Shown in pieces: positions 59,168 to 64,000 of a DNA stretch of 64,000 nucleotides (the stretch's first letter is position 1; every line of letters begins with the position of its first letter). A program made the position numbers and the translations under genes. The DNA comes from Owenia fusiformis (taxonomy: Eukaryota > Annelida > Polychaeta > Sabellida > Oweniidae): positions 8,272,571-8,336,570 of the forward strand of contig CAIIXF020000011.1 in the NCBI GenBank assembly GCA_903813345.2. The letters are read 5' to 3'. The notes under the pieces were generated by a model. It searched no databases, was not told the DNA's origin, and saw only the letters and a program-made list of their open reading frames with translations.

Positions 59168-60530
59168 AGACATTTGAACCCCGTCTCCATAAACATTGAC
59201 TGTTGAATGTCAACTGATAAGTATAATCATCTTCACACATGTTATTAGCTAAACTGTAAAATACTGTCTCTACATTATTAAGACATCGTAAATCAGTCAC
59301 TCGTGCATCAAACTAAAGACATTGCAAGGAATAGACTGTACAGTATCTCAGTAAATTTATGGTTAAAATGGGCAATTCATCTCACAAATTCAAACGAATA
59401 AACGACCCATTTTTCCAGTTTTATGAAACATTTAATTGCTATGGTTTATTAACTACATGCTTGAATGAAAACATAACTTCTTTTGTTATTAGAAATGTCC
59501 AAAATCACTGATCATAACTTAGTATTACGGTGCAAAATAAATGTAATCTAAGATGTACCATGTAAACACAAGTACACTTGTTATTGTTTATTGCGCATGC
59601 GTAGGATGATTAATCCCGGCTATGGCAGTACAGTTATGTTTATAGTACATTGTAAAGGCATGTCAGCTGTATTTCATTATGATAATTATCACTTGAACTG
59701 AATAACTTCGGGAGCATTATCAAGGTAAAAAACTAACTACATGTATGTATCATGCACTGTTGAAATACTATCGGCAAAATCCTTGTGTTTTTTTAATATA
59801 ATTTTTTGCTGCCAACGTGTGTTATGGCATGATGAGCATTCCAATAACAACAACATGAATCTAGCCTATATTTTCTTCGATTTGTGCATAATGCTACACG
59901 TATGTCAATCTCGACTTGTATTTTTATGCATAGCATAGCGTACTCTAACATGGATAATTATGCGTATATGCTAAATCTGTATATATTTGGGAATTGGAAA
60001 ACATTCACAGTTGAATTGCATTGAGTGTGGTCAGTGGTTTACAAGTTTTGTTTTGCAGTACTCTAAATCACAATACCCTGCTATCAATTTTCTAAATGAC
60101 CTCACACTCTAACTGTGGAAACTTGTAAAAGGTCATGTAAAGTGAACAATGTTTGTATTTACTAATAACTAATGACCCTTAGGCAATAGTCCAATATGTC
60201 TTTTAATTCAGGGTGTTCTGCTAAGAATGAAGCTATCCCAACTCTCATCCAGAGTTGTGTTACACCTAATAATAATCTAATCTCAGGGTATCCAATCTTA
60301 GTGTAGTATAATCACATACACAGTCCTAAATGCAATGTTATTATGCTATCACTGAGGAATTATTTCAAAACAAAAATTTGAGTTCTTTTTTGAAGTATTT
60401 GTGCAATAAAATTATAGGCTGACATATACATCTTTAAAACAGTATGGTTAAATAATGATTGGGTAAAGACTAGACAATGTCAAACCCATTTAGGGTTTTG
60501 GACATTGAATAAAAAAACTTATAATGGCAC
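59168..60530. other. Non-coding stretch between the ORF1-like gene and the CR1-like LINE
   Basis: AATAAA at 59397-59402 could end a transcript from the ORF1-like gene. Otherwise it is AT-rich DNA with one 65-codon frame (59741) lacking any domain. It may be the 5' leader of the LINE that follows; I cannot place the border. Confidence 0.4.
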
Positions 60531-60776
60531 ATGAGATATGATTTTATAACACTTTCCAGAGAGCCCTTATTCACAGACAGTCACATTGAAAGTATGATCT
60601 CAAACATGATCATATTTACAATGACTGCCATGTTCATGGCCTATACCATGACTTGTGAACTTGAGCTTTTTTGTGTTACAGGCTTTCCGTGGGGGCGAAT
60701 TTTATTGTATTGTAAGTTAACATGTGTTCTAATGATATATGTAGGTTACAATCCTGCTAGGGTTGGAATTGGCTAA
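60531..60776 (+). CDS. Small hydrophobic ORF just upstream of the LINE ORF
   Basis: 81 codons from an ATG, with a hydrophobic stretch (IIFTMTAMFMAYTM) and a second one near the end (ILLYCKLTCVLMIYV). Its stop TAA overlaps the ATG of the next ORF as TAATG. I do not recognise a domain. It may be the remains of an ORF1, or a leader peptide; its position immediately before the LINE ORF is the main reason to list it. Confidence 0.4.
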   Translation: MRYDFITLSREPLFTDSHIESMISNMIIFTMTAMFMAYTMTCELELFCVTGFPWGRILLYCKLTCVLMIYVGYNPARVGIG

Positions 60777-63193
60777 TGCCAATTTGTATTGAAATATGGA
60801 GAATAGCAGTAGGGTTGTTTAATTACCATAAACTGAAAATGATCAATGCACCAGACTCTTCCAGTGATATACCAGGCTTATATTTCAGAATTTGTACTCT
60901 CTTAACCCTCTTACTAATTGGTGGAGGGTTATTGTTTAACATTGCCAAACATGGAACACTGGTTTTTACATTCTTGTCTTTTATTATAATATTTGCCCAA
61001 CAAGTATTTTATTTTTGTCTGGTATCAATGACATGTTTTTATGTACTATCATATGTCATGCATCAGCATTCTAATTTTTCACTAGTCGTTATTAAATTGT
61101 TTCTACTGGTACTGTCAATAGGTTGCCTCCCAGGTTCGGTACTGCTCATACATAACCCAAGTCACATAAGTAGAATTCTGTTAATGTTATGTGGAGATGT
61201 GGAAATCAATCCTGGACCGGTTGATGATCTAAAAATACTTTTTTGTAACATAAATAGTATCAAAGCTGATTCAATGGGTAGATTAGAATTCCTTAAACAG
61301 TATGCTAAAAATGAACAGTTTCATATTATGGCAATTTGCGAAACAGGAAACATCTCTACAAATGATTTAAACTCCAAGAACTTTAATGTGTTAGGCTATG
61401 GCAAACCAAAATTTTCAACAAACAATGGACGGGGACTGATTCTTTGGACACATGACACAATTGAATCTAAAATCTGTGATGAATATATGTCTGATGAAAT
61501 GTCAAACTGCTGGATTGAGATAAAGGCTAATCATAAGTCATTAATGTATGGGTTCTTCTACCGTTCCCCCTCTATGTCTGCTCATGAAACAAGACAATAT
61601 TTTAACTCATTGAAAGATAACTTTGGACAGGTATTAACTAAACCCAGTGATGGAATGATTATAAACGGAGACTTCAATGCTCGTAATGATATCTGGTATG
61701 AGGATGATAATAATAATCTTGCAGGATATGAACTTAGTAATATCTTAATTGACTTAGGTCTTAAACAACTTATTAATGAACCGACACGAATAACTAATAA
61801 TTCTAAATCCTGCATTGATCTACTTATATCTGATTCTGAGCACCTCCTAACTTTCAATGTGGATCCACCTGTTGGAAATTCAGATCATTGTTCAATAGTT
61901 ACAAAATTTAGACTAAAAATTCCCAGGGAACCTTCAATTAAAAAGACAATATGGTATTATGATGATATTAATCTGGAACTAATTAATAATAAGATATCAG
62001 AAATCAATTGGAATTTTATTGATACAGATACTGTAAATAATGCAACTAACAATTATATTAAAACATTGTTTCAAATCATGAAAGATAATATTCCAAATAA
62101 GATAATTTCTTCTAGATTTGATGATCAGCCATGGTTTACAAATGACATTAAAAAAGAAATATACAAAAGAAATAAAATCCACCACAAATTTAAATCAACT
62201 AATGACCCATTCTATAGAGACAAGTTCAAAACACAAAATCAATTAGTAAAGCAGTTAATAGAAGAAGCTAAATCTGATTATGAAAGAAAACTAGTTAATA
62301 AGATTGAATATGTTAGTAGAAATTCTGTGGATTATTGGTCATTGATAAAAGAACTTCTTGGAAAAAATCAAGTGTCAACAATACCAGTGTTGAGAAATCC
62401 CACTTTAAATACTTCAGCCTGTACCAGCTATGAAAAAGCCAATGCTCTCATGAAATACTTTGTTGGAAAAAACATAATTAACATAAATGATGACTACACT
62501 CCTCCCTTCCAACTTAGAACACAACATACTATGCAAAATTTTAGAACCACGACTGAAGAAGTCTTTGAACTTTTACATGACCTTGACACAACTAAATCTC
62601 AAGGGCCTGATGAAATTAATAACAAAATGTTAAAACTATGTGCCAGATCTCTTGCTTTACCAACCAGTAAACTATTTAATAAGATATAAGAAGAGAACAC
62701 TTTCCCTGATATATGGAAAGAAGGTATTATTGTTCCTATTTATAAAAAAGGAGACAGGGAACTTGTCAGCAACTATAGACCGGTGACACTCTTAAGTAAC
62801 CTTTCGAAAGTTCTTGAAACCATCATTCACAAACATCTTTTGGCTCATCTGCTTCAACACAACCTTTTATACAAATTCCAGAGTGGTTTTCTCCCGAAGC
62901 ACAGCACCGTTAACCAATTAATTAACATTGTTCACAATATCCATGAAAATATAGATAATAATAAATATGTCCGCTCAGCTTTTTTAGATTTAACAGCCGC
63001 TTTTGATTTAGTCCCGCATAGATTACTTATACAGAAACTTAAAGGCTATGGTTGTAATTTCAATTTTGTACAGCTAATGACATCATATTTAAAAGACAGA
63101 AGGGTTCGAGCCAAAGTCAACAACAGCTTATCTGATTGGTCTTCTGAAAATTATGGAAATCTTAATAATGGAACAAATAACAATAATAACTAG
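60776..63193 (+). pseudogene. CR1-like LINE ORF: membrane segments, 2A motif, endonuclease, partial RT
   Basis: One frame of 805 codons with a single in-frame TAA at 62687-62689. Residues ~40-118 hold three or four hydrophobic segments (TLLTLLLIGGGLLF, LVFTFLSFIIIFAQQVFYF, VVIKLFLLVLSIGCLPGSVLL). Residues 141-148 are DVEINPGP, a 2A translational-recoding motif, preceded by LLMLCG as in known 2As. From ~153 an APE-type endonuclease follows: FCNINSI, MAICET, GFFYRSP, MIINGDFNARND and GNSDHCSI. Then a linker and RT fingers/palm: KSQGPDEINNKMLKLCARSL, the nonsense codon, NYRPVTLLSNLSKVLE, FQSGFLPKHSTVNQL and motif A AFLDLTAAFDLVPHRLL. The frame runs out at SENYG, just where motif B should start, so the YADD core and 3' end are missing. 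Endonuclease residues look intact. Confidence 0.87.
61196..61219 (+). other. 2A 'stop-carry on' motif DVEINPGP
   Basis: Codons for D-V-E-I-N-P-G-P, matching the known D(V/I)ExNPGP pattern at every fixed position. In known cases the ribosome fails to join the last Gly and Pro, releasing the upstream peptide and starting the next with Pro. Here the break would free a ~147-residue membrane peptide from the endonuclease-RT protein. 2A motifs in APE-type LINEs of marine animals have been described; their activity here is inferred from the motif only. Confidence 0.85.
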
Positions 63194-63500
63194 ACTTTGG
63201 AAATTGAACGAAGTTCAATTTCAGACTCCAGATCTAGACTTTTTTAAGCCCAGTCATCTAAAATAAAACAAGTCATCCAGAATAAGCTGAGTCATCCAGA
63301 ATAAGATGGATGGATAAAATAGGAAGGTAGGAAAGGATAGAATGGGTTGGAACGATAGGATAGAATAAGAAAGAATGATAGGATAGAACAGAATAGGAAG
63401 AAAGGATATGATAGGAGAGGATAGGAAGGATATGAAGGAAAGGATACGAAGGAAGGATAGATAGGAAGGATAGGATAGGATATGATCAGATAGGAAGGAT
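63194..63500. repeat. GGATAGGAAGGAT-rich microsatellite
   Basis: Imperfect repeats of ggata, ggaagga and ggataga run from about 63300 to 63500, directly after the broken LINE frame. Two 'gtcatccagaataag' words precede it. Confidence 0.85.
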
Positions 63501-63580
63501 GGATGAATTTTTCAATATTTTCTTCTCTACTCTTGACTTTCTATCAGGATACCATCAGATCGATTTTCCGAAATTTCAAA

Positions 63581-64000
63581 ACGCCATAACTTCCGAACCG
63601 GAAGTCGGATCTAAATTTGATTTAAAGATTCGGATCCCTGACAAAATTTTACCCCTAATTCATAACTCATACGTTAAATTTGGCGAATTTTTATTTTGAC
63701 CTACTTTCTGGACACGCCATAACTTCGGAACCGGAAGTCGGATCGAAATTTGGTCTGCAGATTCAGATTCCTGACAAAATTCTACCCCTAATTCATAACT
63801 CATACGTTAAATTTGGAAACTTTTTATTTTGACCTACTTTTCGGATACGCCATAACTTCCGAACCGGAAGTCGGATCGAAATTTGGTTTGCAGATTCGGA
63901 TTCCTGACAAAATTCTATTCCTAATTCATAACTCATACGTTAAATTTGGAGAACTTTTTATTTTGACCTACTTTTCGGACACCATATCTCAAAAGTGGGT
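63581..64000. repeat. Satellite, period about 132 bp, cut by the window end
   Basis: Units start with 'acgccataacttcc' at 63581, 63714 and 63846 (spacings 133 and 132). Shared words include 'gaaccggaagtcggat', 'ctgacaaaattctacccctaa', 'ttcataactcatacgttaaa' and 'ttttgacctactttt'. Units are well over 80 percent alike by eye. The array continues beyond the right edge. Confidence 0.9.

Overview
The window is AT-rich animal DNA, most likely from a marine invertebrate. The evidence is split genes with GT-AG introns, a rhamnose/galactose-binding lectin plus CUB receptor-like gene, several classes of non-LTR retrotransposon (one with a virus-like 2A motif), mariner-type and other DNA transposons, and large satellite arrays. 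I cannot name the phylum from sequence alone; a deuterostome or a lophotrochozoan would both fit.

Layout. Bases 1-21190 are one huge tandem array of about 145 units of ~140-155 bp. Read on the minus strand, every unit holds a 71-nt tRNA-Gly-like body: Pol III A and B boxes, a paired acceptor stem, discriminator A and an oligo-T terminator. The anticodon is GUC (Asp) rather than GCC (Gly), and the T-stem is mostly unpaired. The array runs off the left edge, shows higher-order periodicity, and includes at least one freshly amplified stretch. Bases 22609-30233 carry the 3' eight exons of a plus-strand gene for a single-pass membrane protein: SUEL-type lectin domain, CUB domain, Thr/Pro stalk, transmembrane helix, short tail. 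Its introns contain a TA-flanked 1.3-kb DNA element, an antisense LINE fragment and a fold-back element.

Bases 30.7-37.5 kb are intergenic and hold a 1.9-kb element with inverted ends, an old RT fragment, two minisatellite or tandem duplications and an exact 643-bp tandem duplication inside an inverted-repeat element. Bases 37528-41608 are a nearly complete but decayed L1/Tx1-like LINE with a perfect 14-bp target-site duplication. Bases 42.8-52.1 kb are mainly degenerate and regular tandem repeats. Bases 52.9-56.9 kb hold nested inverted-repeat elements: a fold-back repeat invaded by a MITE, a 1.4-kb element with CAC-starting ends and a 5-bp duplication, and a defective mariner.

Bases 58.2-63.2 kb hold an intact L1-ORF1-like reading frame without its own ORF2, then a CR1-like LINE. 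That LINE's ORF starts with several membrane segments, passes through a 2A motif (DVEINPGP) into an endonuclease and then part of an RT, and is cut off before the RT catalytic YADD box. The window ends in a GGATA-rich microsatellite and a ~132-bp satellite.

The only host protein gene I can support is the lectin/CUB membrane protein; nearly everything else is repeat-derived. The two most unusual items are the Pol III tRNA-like satellite and the 2A-bearing membrane-tethered LINE.
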